DNA of 51,843 bases from NCBI GenBank assembly GCA_027335345.1, contig DAHWOF010000128.1, positions 1 through 51,843 of the forward strand. The letters run 5' to 3'. The position numbers and the translations under genes were made by a program. Positions within the stretch are counted from its first letter, which is position 1. Every line of letters begins with the position of its first letter. The stretch comes from Granulicella sp. GTDB taxonomy: Bacteria > Acidobacteriota > Terriglobia > Terriglobales > Acidobacteriaceae. Below, piece by piece: positions 1 through 9,012 of this stretch. Under the pieces are notes generated by a model. It had not been told where the DNA came from. It searched no databases and saw only the letters and a program-made list of their open reading frames with translations.

Positions 1-97
1 ACTTGCGACATCGCTGCGAAGAGACCGGACATCGTTTCCAACATGCTCCTTGCGGCGCTCAAAAACGCGGAGACGCCATGATGAACGGAGGCGAACG

Positions 98-1264
98 ATG
101 CGGACTTACGTGCTTGGAGCCGGGGCGTCATTCCCCATATATCCCCTCGGAGGCGGCCTGTTCCAGGACATTGACGATCACATCACGCAATGCGGACCCT
201 TCATTCATCGGTTCAACTACAAAACCGATTGGCCGAGCCTCAAACAATGGCTGGCCACGAACTCGAACCCGTTGTTACGCCAAGCCTACAGCAACGGGAA
301 CATCGAACAGATATTCACGGTGCTTGATCTCGCAGAAGGGTTGGTCCGTGAAAGCCTAACCAACATCCTCTCCGCTTCAAAGAAGGACGAGGCTGCTGTG
401 AAGGCGGCAGAGGTAGACCATGGTTCCCTCAAAAATGAGATCGGCGAGTATCGGCGCCAGCGGAAGATCCTATTGTGGGCAATGGAAGCGTTCTTCTTAG
501 ACCGCCACGAGGACGATTCCAAGAACTTCAACTCCGGCGAATGGAACGATCTCCGTGAGTTGGCAGTGCGTCTCCAGGCGGGGGATGTGGTCATCACCTT
601 CAACTACGACTCTACCGTTGAACGAGTGCTACTTGATCTCGGCAAGTGGTCGCCGTCGGACGGTTATGGCGCCGAAATCGTCCTCCAAGAAAACGCGTAC
701 GACGATACGCCTGTCGCCTTGCCACCATCAGCGGTGAAGGTTCTTCACCTACATGGCGCTGTCGGATGGTATCGGAAGCCCATCTTCTCTCCGTCGTTCA
801 ACCCGAACGACGGCCCCGGAGGAGCCACACCGCGCACGTCACTTTCCAGGGCGCCCTCGGAAACAGCGATCGCCCTCGACCCGCTCCTGTTAAGAGGGCT
901 GGGCATCCATCACGTTGACGCTTGCCTTCCATCTCGCCCTCCGAGCGAGCCGCAGATCATGCTGCATCCAAGTTTCTTGAAAGTGTATGGCGGCGAAAGC
1001 CGGCCTAATCCCATCTTCAGTCGACTTTGGAAAGATGCGCTAAACGCGTTGAAGCGTGCAGATGAGGTGACCATCATCGGATATAGTCTCCCGTCCGCTG
1101 ATAGTGCCGCATGGACCTTGCTGCACACAGGTTGCAAACGTGGAAAGACGGAGGTCGTCAATCCCAGCAAGAGCGTCTTAACGAATCAGTACGTGCATCT
1201 GATCGAGAACCCGACCTCCTTGACGCCGATGTCGATGCGCGATTGGCTGGATTCGAAACCGTAA
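98..1264 (+). CDS. SIR2-like domain protein, probable NAD-binding defence protein
   Basis: A 388-aa protein whose N-terminus begins with a Rossmann-type glycine loop (MRTYVLGAGAS, residues 1-11). It is followed by ITFNYDS (about 165-171) and LHLHGAVGW (about 217-225), and ends with a second Rossmann-like strand, IIGYSLP (about 327). This order is typical of the SIR2-like (SIR2_2-type) proteins common in anti-phage islands, where the fold usually hydrolyses NAD+. I chose the ATG at 98 because GGAGG lies at 87-91, seven bases upstream; a longer in-frame reading from 50 lacks a ribosome site and adds only basic residues. No partner gene is visible inside the window, and the sequence to the left is cut off, so it may belong to a multi-gene system extending outwards. 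Family assignment is fairly safe; the defence role is inference. Confidence 0.75.
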   Translation: MRTYVLGAGASFPIYPLGGGLFQDIDDHITQCGPFIHRFNYKTDWPSLKQWLATNSNPLLRQAYSNGNIEQIFTVLDLAEGLVRESLTNILSASKKDEAAVKAAEVDHGSLKNEIGEYRRQRKILLWAMEAFFLDRHEDDSKNFNSGEWNDLRELAVRLQAGDVVITFNYDSTVERVLLDLGKWSPSDGYGAEIVLQENAYDDTPVALPPSAVKVLHLHGAVGWYRKPIFSPSFNPNDGPGGATPRTSLSRAPSETAIALDPLLLRGLGIHHVDACLPSRPPSEPQIMLHPSFLKVYGGESRPNPIFSRLWKDALNALKRADEVTIIGYSLPSADSAAWTLLHTGCKRGKTEVVNPSKSVLTNQYVHLIENPTSLTPMSMRDWLDSKP

Positions 1265-1644
1265 CGTGCAGTCGACGTCTCGCAAACTTGCTGCTTCATT
1301 TTTGGAAATTGGCCGGCTCGTGGAGGCGGGTTGGGCTCACAATCCAAGCGCACCATATCTGAAGGGAAGATGCTGTATGGGGAAGGACCACGAGCATCTG
1401 TCTTTCGCGGAGTGCGCCTTGCTGCAGACGCAGTTCGAGTCGCTTTTAGCTGGCTGCGCCAGCCGACGACGCCTGCGCCGCACTTCGAACATTCCGCTAG
1501 GCGGCATCCCGTAGGATGAATTTGCCGCCTCTGAATTTCAGTCGTTTGGTAAGGCTCGCCCGTCAAGAGCTCGCGAAGGCACAGCCTTCTCAGGCCTCGT
1601 GGCCTGCACCGTCGGCGAAGGATCGCTCCGGCAGAATCCGTCCT
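1265..1644. other. Intergenic, convergent 3' ends
   Basis: This 380-bp gap separates the SIR2-like gene from the 3' end of the ruvA operon. Small open frames here have no recognisable family. A short perfect hairpin, CAGGCC-tcgt-GGCCTG at 1591-1606, lies 40 bp downstream of the ruvA stop and could weakly terminate the operon, but no T-run follows it. Confidence 0.4.
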
Positions 1645-2244
1645 TTAGCGGACTGTCGCCATCGCCGCACGGAACAGATGCTCGAAGTCCTTGCCCGCCG
1701 CAGCATCCTTCGCCGCGCTCTGCACCGCCTTCTGCGCCACCGGGCGCGGATAGCCCAGGTTGATCAGAGCGCTCAGCACATCCTCCTCCAGAGCCCCCAG
1801 CGTCGGCGCAGCCGCCACGCTCCCCGCCGCGAAGGCCGCCACATCGTCGAGCTTGTCCTTCAGCTCCAGCACCACCCGCTCCGCCGTCTTCTTGCCGATG
1901 CCGGGGATCCGCGTCAGCGTGGCGTGATCCCCACCGCGGATGGCGGCTGCAAGCCGCTCCGCGGCGATCCCGCTCAACACCGTAATCGCCAGCTTCGGCC
2001 CAATGCCGGAGACGCCCAGCAGCTTCTCGAAGAGCCTCTTCTCAGTCAGGTCCGCAAAGCCGAAGAGCAGCAAGGCATCCTCACGCACATGGGTATGCAC
2101 GTGCAGGCTGGCCTGCGAGCCGCGTTCGCCCAGCTCGGTGTAGGTCGCCACCGAGATCGCCAGCTCGTAGCCCACGCCGCCGCACTCGATCACCACCGCA
2201 TTCGGCGTCTTGCTCAGAATCTGCCCACGAAGATGCGCAATCAC
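1645..2244 (-). CDS. ruvA: Holliday junction branch migration protein RuvA
   Basis: A 199-aa RuvA, the DNA-binding subunit that holds Holliday junctions for the RuvB motor. The OB-fold domain I starts MIAHLRGQI. The two helix-hairpin-helix motifs are VSGIGPK (78-84) and IPGIGKK (113-119). The C-terminal domain III that contacts RuvB follows a variable linker rich in Ala (about 140-150). Length is normal for the family. It is the last gene of the minus-strand run accD-methyltransferase-folC-plsC-ruvA, 16 bp after plsC, so it is probably co-transcribed. RuvB and RuvC are not in the window. Confidence 0.95.
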   Translation of the reverse strand: MIAHLRGQILSKTPNAVVIECGGVGYELAISVATYTELGERGSQASLHVHTHVREDALLLFGFADLTEKRLFEKLLGVSGIGPKLAITVLSGIAAERLAAAIRGGDHATLTRIPGIGKKTAERVVLELKDKLDDVAAFAAGSVAAAPTLGALEEDVLSALINLGYPRPVAQKAVQSAAKDAAAGKDFEHLFRAAMATVR

Positions 2245-2260
2245 TGCAGTCTGCCTCCTC

Positions 2261-3064
2261 TCAATCCTGCGCGGCGATGTAGGTCTGGTGGATCACCGCG
2301 TATAGCCTCTCGGTCAACTCTTCCGCCTGGCGCGTGCTCATGCCCAGGGTCGAGATCGGTTCGCCGACGATCAACTTCAACGGCCGCGGCTTCATGGCAT
2401 AGCAGTGGATCGGAAGCATCTCATAGGTGCCCACCAGAGTGAGCGGCACCAGCGGCGCCTGCGCCTTGATGGCCATCCACGCGGCGCCGGCCGCCATCGG
2501 CTGCAACTCCCCGTTGGCGGCGCGGCCGCCTTCGGGAAAGATGACCAGCGGCATGCCTGCCTCCAGCGTGCGCGCGCCCCGCGCCAGACTGGCCACACCA
2601 GCACGCGCCGAACTCTGGTCAATTGGCACCTGGCCGGAGCGGTTCAGATACCAGCCGATGAAGGGAACCTTCCATAGCCCCGCCTTGGCCAGGATCCGGA
2701 ACTGGAAGGGCAGCCGGGCAAACAGCACCGGCGTGTCGTAGTAGCTCAGATGATTGCAGGCATAGACGGCAGCGCCCCGGGGGAAGCGCTCGGCGTGCTC
2801 TACCGTTACCGGCGAGAAGCCGATCCGCAGCAGGCAGCGGGCCCAGAGGCGGGCGATCGCATGCTGCTGGCGGCCGCTCTTGTCCCACAAACCACAGATC
2901 AGCGAAATGGACCCGAAGAAAGCTGTGGCCAGGGCGAATAGGGGAATAATCAGCAGGTTGTTGACCCAGCGTCGTCGCCACGAAACCGGCAGCGGTGGCG
3001 GTTCAGGTTCTCCGGCGGGCTTGGCCACCGCTTCGTTCTTCAGGCTCTGGTCGGCTGCGGGCAT
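2261..3064 (-). CDS. plsC: 1-acyl-sn-glycerol-3-phosphate acyltransferase (PlsC family)
   Basis: A 267-aa membrane-bound acyltransferase that would acylate lysophosphatidic acid to phosphatidic acid. One hydrophobic segment at about 36-60 anchors the protein. The catalytic H(X)4D motif is NHLSYYD (His105, Asp110), and the substrate-binding motif is FPEGGR (176-181). An N-terminal Pro-rich extension of about 30 residues precedes the membrane segment. It lies 73 bp after folC and 16 bp before ruvA on the same strand. Its position in an operon starting with accD fits a lipid-synthesis link. Confidence 0.9.
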   Translation of the reverse strand: MPAADQSLKNEAVAKPAGEPEPPPLPVSWRRRWVNNLLIIPLFALATAFFGSISLICGLWDKSGRQQHAIARLWARCLLRIGFSPVTVEHAERFPRGAAVYACNHLSYYDTPVLFARLPFQFRILAKAGLWKVPFIGWYLNRSGQVPIDQSSARAGVASLARGARTLEAGMPLVIFPEGGRAANGELQPMAAGAAWMAIKAQAPLVPLTLVGTYEMLPIHCYAMKPRPLKLIVGEPISTLGMSTRQAEELTERLYAVIHQTYIAAQD

Positions 3065-3137
3065 CTCCTCCTCATGCTATCGCGGCCGGGCGCAACGCCG
3101 CTCCTGGAGCCTTGGCCCCGGGGCTCACCTTGGCTCG

Positions 3138-4697
3138 CTATCCCGCTTCGCTCTGCCCCAGCGCCAGGCCGCGGATCTCTCCCACCAGGAAGACGGAGCC
3201 GGTAGCCACGATGACGCCTTGCGCCGGCGTCACCTTCCAGGCGAGATCCAGCGCCTCCCGCACGCTGCCAGCCGAATGGAACGGGACGCTCAGCCGCTCG
3301 GCGGCGGCAACAAGCTCCGCCATCGTGGCGGCGCGGGGATGCTCAATGGGGGCCAGGATGACGTGATCGCCGCGCCGTGCCGGATCGCTCGATGCGCAGT
3401 CGAACAATGGCAGCAGCACCTGCTCGATCTCCTCCACCGGCTTGTCCGCCAGGCAGCCGAAGACGAGCGTGCGCGGCTGGTCTTCGGGCAGATGGGCCAG
3501 AGCCGCTCGCAGCGTCCAGGCTCCGGCCGGATTGTGCGCCACATCCAGAAGCAGCGCGGCGCGCCCCGCCCCGCCGTTGACCCACTCCAACCGCCCCGGC
3601 CACTGCGTCTGGCGCAAACCCGCTTCGATGGCCGCGTTGGAGATCGCCACCGACCGGCCATCCAGAAGCCGATGATTGCTGCGCAGCTCAAGGGCCGTGG
3701 CGATCGCCAGGGCGAGGTTCCGCTGCTGGTGCTGTCCGTAGAGTGGCGAGTCCACGTGCAGAATCTCCCCCTCCAAACTCAGCTCGTAGCGGTTGCGTCC
3801 CAGCGGCGAGTCACGCTCCGGTAGAGGATCCAACCCGCCGCCCGGCGCCTGCCGGGCAGTCGGCTCAGGAGCCACTACACCCGTCTGAAGCCGGGCAGGC
3901 GGAAGGCACCGCGCCGCATCCACGCCGCGGACCTCCAATCTCACGGCGGCCTCGCCGATGGCGGCGTTGGCCTCCGGATGCTGCGCCAGCGTGACCAGCA
4001 CGCCGTGGGGCCGCAGAATTCCGGCCTTCTCGCCCGCAATCTGGCGGATGGTGTTCCCCAGATACTCGGTGTGGTCGATGCCGATGTCGGTGATCACGCT
4101 GACGATGGGCTCCACGCTGTTGGTCGCATCCAGCCGGCCTCCCAGCCCGACCTCCAGGACCGCCAGCTCTATACCTTGCTCGGCAAACCAGGTGAACGCC
4201 ATGGCCGTCATCAGCTCAAAGTAACTCGGGTAATGGGGTAGCTCCCCGGCAGCGATCAGGCGGACCGCCGCCGCGTCGACCCTCTCGTAAAGCCGGCCAA
4301 AGTCGGCGTCGGGAATCTCCTCCAGCCCGGTGGCCTTCCGCGAAACCATGCCGTCCGCCCTCGACGCCTGCGCCTCATCGCCTTGAGCGCTCGAGACCCT
4401 GATCCGCTCATTCACCCGCAACAGATGCGGTGAGGTGTAGAGCCCGGTCTTGAACCCGGCCGCGTGGAGGATCGAGGCCAGCGTCGAAGCCGTCGAGCCC
4501 TTGCCGTTGGTGCCCGCGATCAACACCGACGGAAAGCTCTTCTGCGGCTCGCCCAAAGCGCACAGCAGCGTGCGGATGTGATCCAGCGTGAACTTGCGGC
4601 GGTGGCCGCTGCCCGGACCGGCGGAGGACGCAGAACCTCCCGTTCGCAGCTCCGGTCCCAGAATCTTCAGATGTTCCAGTGCGTCTTCGTAGGTCAT
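3138..4697 (-). CDS. folC: Bifunctional folylpolyglutamate synthase / dihydrofolate synthase
   Basis: A 519-aa Mur-ligase-family enzyme that adds glutamate to dihydropteroate and folates. The N-terminus MTYEDALEHL is typical. The ATP loop is AGTNGKGSTAS (61-71), followed by LYTSPHL. LEVGLGGRLDATN is the central Mur ligase motif, and DVAHNP marks the C-terminal glutamate-ligase domain. At 519 aa it is longer than the usual ~430-450. Extra sequence sits near residues 125-145 and in a Pro/Arg-rich loop around 275-300, both apparently in surface loops. It starts 5 bp after the methyltransferase stop, indicating tight operon coupling. Confidence 0.93.
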   Translation of the reverse strand: MTYEDALEHLKILGPELRTGGSASSAGPGSGHRRKFTLDHIRTLLCALGEPQKSFPSVLIAGTNGKGSTASTLASILHAAGFKTGLYTSPHLLRVNERIRVSSAQGDEAQASRADGMVSRKATGLEEIPDADFGRLYERVDAAAVRLIAAGELPHYPSYFELMTAMAFTWFAEQGIELAVLEVGLGGRLDATNSVEPIVSVITDIGIDHTEYLGNTIRQIAGEKAGILRPHGVLVTLAQHPEANAAIGEAAVRLEVRGVDAARCLPPARLQTGVVAPEPTARQAPGGGLDPLPERDSPLGRNRYELSLEGEILHVDSPLYGQHQQRNLALAIATALELRSNHRLLDGRSVAISNAAIEAGLRQTQWPGRLEWVNGGAGRAALLLDVAHNPAGAWTLRAALAHLPEDQPRTLVFGCLADKPVEEIEQVLLPLFDCASSDPARRGDHVILAPIEHPRAATMAELVAAAERLSVPFHSAGSVREALDLAWKVTPAQGVIVATGSVFLVGEIRGLALGQSEAG

Positions 4698-4702
4698 GCT
4701 CT

Positions 4703-5641
4703 CTATCCGTCTCCCACCTTTGCGATGCGCGTCTCTCCGGCAACGCTCTGTCCTTCATCCAGATCACCCGCCAGGCCCGCGCGGCCCCGTGTTGTGGCCA
4801 CGCAGATTCGTCCCGCTCTGCCCTTCAGCTCCAGGGCGTCCCTTCGGCCGGCAAGAAAGCGCTCTCCGAGCGCCGCCGCATCCAGATCTTCCTCGACCGC
4901 CAAGCTGAAGCTCTCCAGCTCCCGGGCAAGTTCGAACGGGGTGAAGAAGAGCTGGAACGGTTCTCCGGCAGCGGCCACACGCGCGCCCAGCGAATCTTGC
5001 ATCTGTTGCTCCACCCAAGGCAGAGCGCTGCGCGGCTGTGAGTAATCGAAGACCACCCGGCTGCCGGCGGCAAAGCCCGAGAGGACGCGCAGCGTGGCAT
5101 GGAACGCGCTGCGGGTAAGGTAGGGCACTACACCCAGCCATGCAGTCACCGTCCGCGCCCGCTCGTCGAAGCCTGCGGCCAGCAGCCGCTCGCGCAAGCT
5201 GTCCCGCTCAAAGTCCACCGCTACAAACCCTGCGCTGGGCAGCGGAGCCACATCGGCCGCCTCCAGCATCTGCAACTTCCAGGCCTGAGTGGCGGGGTGG
5301 TCCACCTCGAAGACGCGCAGAGCGGGATACGGATTGCGGCAGGCAAAGGTATCCAGTCCAGCGCCCAGCACCAAGTACTGGCGGGCTTCCAGCTCCCGCA
5401 CGCCTGCTTGCAAAGTATCCTCGGCCAGCCGGGCCCGCACCACGATCCAGGCGCGCAGCGCGGCGGAGAATGGCCGCCTGTAGCCATCCGGGGTACGAAG
5501 CAGCTCCTGCTGAAGCTCGCTGCCCAGAATCTGGACCGCGAGCGGATCCTGGAAGACCAGCGGCCGAGCATCGTGTATCTGGTGGGCTGCCCGGCGCAGG
5601 GCTACGCGCAACGCGGTCCGCGATGGATGAATCTCAAGCAA
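4703..5641 (-). CDS. Class I SAM-dependent methyltransferase, LCMT/PPM1-like family
   Basis: A 312-aa protein with the leucine-carboxyl-methyltransferase-like fold (the TIGR00027 type). An N-terminal helical part contains SRTALRVALRRAAHQI. The SAM-binding loop is VLGAGLDTFA (91-100) and the acidic motif VFEVDHPATQ follows. The bacterial members have no well-defined substrate; several lie in natural-product or lipid contexts. It overlaps the accD end by 8 bp and is 5 bp before folC, so it is embedded in a primary-metabolism operon. Family confidence is good; substrate unknown. Confidence 0.85.
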   Translation of the reverse strand: MLEIHPSRTALRVALRRAAHQIHDARPLVFQDPLAVQILGSELQQELLRTPDGYRRPFSAALRAWIVVRARLAEDTLQAGVRELEARQYLVLGAGLDTFACRNPYPALRVFEVDHPATQAWKLQMLEAADVAPLPSAGFVAVDFERDSLRERLLAAGFDERARTVTAWLGVVPYLTRSAFHATLRVLSGFAAGSRVVFDYSQPRSALPWVEQQMQDSLGARVAAAGEPFQLFFTPFELARELESFSLAVEEDLDAAALGERFLAGRRDALELKGRAGRICVATTRGRAGLAGDLDEGQSVAGETRIAKVGDG

Positions 5642-6542
5642 CGCCGGCTGGCTGGCTTTCCGTCTCCTTCGCCAGCGGAGCCTTCCTCTGCCCGCCTTGC
5701 CACTCCTCGGTCATCCAGCTTAAGGTCTCCGCCAAGTAGGCCTTCAGATCTTTGCGCTCCACCACCGCGTCCAGGAAGCCGTGCTCCAGCAGGAACTCCG
5801 AGCGTTGGAAGCCCTCGGGGAGCTTCTGCCGGGTCGTCTGTTCGATCACCCGCGGACCGGCAAAGCCGATCAGCGCGCCGGGTTCGGCGATGTTGAGATC
5901 GCCCAGCATGGCAAAGCTGGCGGTCACGCCGCCCGTCGTCGGATCGGTCATCACGCTGACAAACGGAACACCTGCGGCATCCAGCCGCGCCAGCGCGGCG
6001 GAGACCTTGGCCATCTGCATCAGGCTGGCGATACCTTCCATCATGCGCGCTCCGCCGCTGGCGGAGACGATGATCAGCGGCACTCTACGCTCAATTGCGC
6101 GGTCCACCGCCCGGGCAATCGTCTCTCCCATCACCGGTCCCATGCTGCCGCCGATGAATCCGTACTCGATCGCCGAGAGCACCACCTCCTGCTCGCCCAG
6201 CCTGCCCACCGCGTTGATGATCGCATCGTTCAGTCCCGTGCTCTTCTGCGCCGCCGCCAGCCGCGCCTTGTAGGGCTTCAAATCGGTAAACTCCAGCGGG
6301 TCGATCGAGCGCAGCTCCAGATCCACCAGCTCATAGCCTGGCTCCAGCAAGCTTTCCACACGCTGCCGCGCACTCAGTTTGAAGTGCTTTCCACAGTTGG
6401 GGCATACCTGCAGGTTGGCATCCAGATCCGCCTTCCACAACGTCCTGCGGCATTGTTCGCACTTCGTCCACAGGCCCTGGGTCCGCACCTCGTGACCCTC
6501 GGTTGGATTGATCTCATGGGTATCGCGTTTGAACCAGGTCAT
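5634..6542 (-). CDS. accD: Acetyl-CoA carboxylase carboxyltransferase subunit beta
   Basis: A 302-aa AccD that, with AccA, transfers the carboxyl group from biotin to acetyl-CoA. The N-terminal four-cysteine zinc ribbon is CEQC ... CPNC near residues 25-50. The crotonase-like core contains IVSASGGARMMEG and the acyl-CoA-binding region. I chose the ATG at 6542 (MTWFKRDTHE) because it matches the family's usual start. A longer frame from 6626 would add 28 low-complexity basic residues and would run into the thrS start region. It is the first gene of the five-gene minus-strand operon. Confidence 0.95.
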   Translation of the reverse strand: MTWFKRDTHEINPTEGHEVRTQGLWTKCEQCRRTLWKADLDANLQVCPNCGKHFKLSARQRVESLLEPGYELVDLELRSIDPLEFTDLKPYKARLAAAQKSTGLNDAIINAVGRLGEQEVVLSAIEYGFIGGSMGPVMGETIARAVDRAIERRVPLIIVSASGGARMMEGIASLMQMAKVSAALARLDAAGVPFVSVMTDPTTGGVTASFAMLGDLNIAEPGALIGFAGPRVIEQTTRQKLPEGFQRSEFLLEHGFLDAVVERKDLKAYLAETLSWMTEEWQGGQRKAPLAKETESQPAGVA

Positions 6543-6642
6543 CGCCGCAGCTCGCCTCCTGCCCCTCGCGACCGCCGCCGGGGACATCCGCCATTGTATC
6601 GAAATCCCACCCCGGGCGAGCGCCATGCACTATCCTTGTAGA
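6543..6642. promoter_or_regulatory. Divergent accD / thrS promoter region
   Basis: A 100-bp divergent intergenic region. TATCCT at 6631-6636 could be a -10 element. It lies six bases before the GTG at 6643, which would make thrS mRNA leaderless. No strong -35 is visible and no Shine-Dalgarno precedes the GTG. This is a weak assignment. Confidence 0.3.
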
Positions 6643-8679
6643 GTGAGCAACCTAATCAAGATTCAGCTTCCTGACGGCTCTCTGCGCGAGGTTGCACCCG
6701 GAACCACTCCTCTGGAGATCGCCCAGGGGATCTCGCCCCGGCTAGCTGCGGCCGCAGTCGTGGCCAAGGTGCGGCCCATCGCCTGGATGTCCTCCAATGC
6801 CAACCAAACCGTTCTGGAGCTCTCTGAAGAGGCCATGTACTCCAGCCACAGCTCCGCCGCCGAACGCATCATCGGGTTGAACACGCCTCTGCAGGAGGAC
6901 CTCGCTCTGGAGCTGCTCAAGGAGAGCGATCCGGAGGCGCTGCCCGTGGCGCGTCACTCGGCGGCGCACATCATGGCCACCGCCCTGCTCGAACTGTTCC
7001 CCGAGACCAAGCTGGGCCACGGTCCGGCCACAGAGAATGGCTTCTTCTATGACGTATACCGCGAGACTCCTTTCACTGAAGCCGACATGGCCGCCGTCGA
7101 AGAACGCATGGCGGAGGTCGTCCGGCGCGACGAGCCCTTCGTCCAGATCTTCCAGCCGCGCCAGCAGGCGCTGGCCGAGTACGCCGCTCGCGGCGAGTTC
7201 ATGAAGGTACACTTCATCGAGCGCTTCACCAAGGATGGCGATGAGATCTCTCTCTATCGCAACGGCGGCTTCACCGACTTCTGCCGCGGACCTCACGTGC
7301 CCTCCACCGGCCGGGTCAAAGCCTTCAAGATCACCTCCATCGCCGGAGCCTACTGGCTGGGCGATGAAAAGAACCAGCAACTACAACGCATCTACGGCGC
7401 CGCGTTCTTCAACTCCAAAGACATGGAGGCGCACTTCAGGCGCCTGGAGGAGATCAAGGCCCGCGACCACCGCGTCCTGGGCAAGCAACTGGACCTTTTC
7501 AGCATTCAGGAGGTAGCCGGCGCGGGCCTGATCTTCTGGCACCCCAAAGGTGGCTTGATCCGCAAGATCATGGAAGACTGGATGCGCCAGGAGTGCATCC
7601 GCCGCGGCTACCAAATGGTCTTCACTCCTCACATCATGCGCCGTGAGCTATGGAAGATCAGCGGCCACGAGGGCTATTACGTCGACAACATGTATCCACC
7701 GATGGAGCTGGACGACGCCGAGTACCGGCTCAAGCCCATGAACTGCCCCGGCCACATCCTCATCTACAAGAACTCGCCCAAAAGCTACCGCGACCTGCCG
7801 CAGCGCTACGCCGAGCTGGGCAACGTCTACCGCTACGAGCGCAGCGGCACCATGCACGGTCTCCTGCGGGTGCGCGGCTTCACCCAGGACGACGCTCATA
7901 TCTTCTGCACCTCGCAACAGATCGGCGGAGAGATTGAGGCCTGCCTGGACTTCGCCGAGGCCGTCCTGAAGACCTTCGGCTTCAAGGAGTACCGCGTCGA
8001 GCTCTCCACCCGCGACCCCAACAAGGCTAGCGAGTTTGTTGGCAGCGACTCTGACTGGGCCCACGCCGAAGGCGCTCTCAAGAGCGTGCTCACTACTCGC
8101 GGCCTCAGCTTCCAGACCTTCCCCGGCGAGGCCGCCTTCTACGGCCCCAAGATCGATGTCAAGCTGGTCGACGTGCTGGGCCGCCTCTGGCAGCTCAGCA
8201 CCGTGCAGTTCGACTTCAACCTGCCCCAGCGCTTCGAGCTGGAGTACATCGGCGAAGATGGGGCTGCGCATCAGCCGGTCATGGTGCATCGCGCCCTCTT
8301 CGGCTCCGTAGAGCGCTTCTTTGGCGTGCTCATCGAGCACTACGCCGGCGCCTTCCCCTTCTGGCTGGCGCCGCTGCAGGTGGGCCTGGTGCCGATCAGT
8401 GAGAAGCATCACGCCTACGCGCTCGGCGTCCAGCAGCGCCTGGAGGCAGCCGGACTGCGCGTCGAGACCGACCGCAGCAACCAGAAGATGAACGCCAAGA
8501 TCCGCGACTTCGGCTTGCAGAAGGTTCCCTTCATCCTGGTGCTGGGCGACAAGGAGGCGGCCACCGGCTCCGTGAGCGTGCGGGTGCGCGGCCAAGGCGA
8601 TCAGGGCTGCCTCCCCCTGGAGCAGTTCCTGGAACGCGCCTCTCGGCTGGTCAGCCAATACTCGATGGATCTGCTCTAG
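6643..8679 (+). CDS. thrS: Threonine--tRNA ligase
   Basis: A 678-aa class II aminoacyl-tRNA synthetase charging tRNA-Thr. Domain order is normal: TGS domain at the very start (IKIQLPDGSLREV), editing/SAD domain with the HSAAH motif, catalytic core with the zinc ligands in MNCPGH, DDAHIF and MVHRALFGS, then the anticodon-binding domain. Start choice is uncertain. GTG 6643 begins two residues before the conserved TGS strand, while ATG 6625 would add six residues; neither has a good ribosome site. The stop codon TAG (8677-8679) is formed by the left end of a MITE, so the last residues MDLL may have been followed by another stop before the insertion. Confidence 0.95.
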   Translation: MSNLIKIQLPDGSLREVAPGTTPLEIAQGISPRLAAAAVVAKVRPIAWMSSNANQTVLELSEEAMYSSHSSAAERIIGLNTPLQEDLALELLKESDPEALPVARHSAAHIMATALLELFPETKLGHGPATENGFFYDVYRETPFTEADMAAVEERMAEVVRRDEPFVQIFQPRQQALAEYAARGEFMKVHFIERFTKDGDEISLYRNGGFTDFCRGPHVPSTGRVKAFKITSIAGAYWLGDEKNQQLQRIYGAAFFNSKDMEAHFRRLEEIKARDHRVLGKQLDLFSIQEVAGAGLIFWHPKGGLIRKIMEDWMRQECIRRGYQMVFTPHIMRRELWKISGHEGYYVDNMYPPMELDDAEYRLKPMNCPGHILIYKNSPKSYRDLPQRYAELGNVYRYERSGTMHGLLRVRGFTQDDAHIFCTSQQIGGEIEACLDFAEAVLKTFGFKEYRVELSTRDPNKASEFVGSDSDWAHAEGALKSVLTTRGLSFQTFPGEAAFYGPKIDVKLVDVLGRLWQLSTVQFDFNLPQRFELEYIGEDGAAHQPVMVHRALFGSVERFFGVLIEHYAGAFPFWLAPLQVGLVPISEKHHAYALGVQQRLEAAGLRVETDRSNQKMNAKIRDFGLQKVPFILVLGDKEAATGSVSVRVRGQGDQGCLPLEQFLERASRLVSQYSMDLL

Positions 8680-8791
8680 GGCATTTCTCCTGTTGTCGGG
8701 TATCCCGCAGCGGGCGCGCGGTGGCGTTTCTTTCCTGGAAAACGCTCATCGGTGTCGAGACCCCAGCTACACCTACAGGAGAAATGCTCTA
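8677..8791 (+). mobile_element. MITE copy 1 (TA-flanked, terminal inverted repeats)
   Basis: A 115-bp element with left end TAGGGCATTTCTCCTGT (8677-8693) and right end ACAGGAGAAATGCTCTA (8775-8791), inverted repeats with one mismatch. Inside the flanking TA dinucleotides it is about 111 bp with no coding capacity. It is nearly identical to copy 3 and less so to copy 2, and all three have the same orientation. TA on each side suggests the target duplication of IS630/Tc1-mariner transposases. The first three bases are also the thrS stop codon. Confidence 0.85.
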
Positions 8792-9012
8792 GGCCTTGCT
8801 GCCATAGCCGCCTCTTGCATCTTCCGTGCAGAGGTAAGTCGACGCCTCGGCTTCGTCGGGCGCCTTTCCTCCATCCTCGCGAGTCTGCCGCAGCCAAGCC
8901 GGCTCGAGTGCAGCAAAGACGCCACGGCAGGTCTTCACCGCGGCGCCCTTCCACGGAAGATGCGATAAGGCATTCGGTCCTCAATGTCTGGTTGAGGGCC
9001 AAGCCCCGCGTC

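Noticed and set aside
1516-2442. Long plus-strand open frame of 308 codons across ruvA
   Set aside because: It is antisense to ruvA and plsC, Arg/His-rich with no domain, as expected of a shadow frame in GC-rich DNA.
6353-6363. DnaA-box-like CTTTCCACA
   Set aside because: It is a single isolated match inside the accD coding sequence.
7648-8658. 336-codon minus-strand frame inside thrS
   Set aside because: It is the exact antisense of the conserved threonyl-tRNA synthetase core; composition is repetitive and no family matches.
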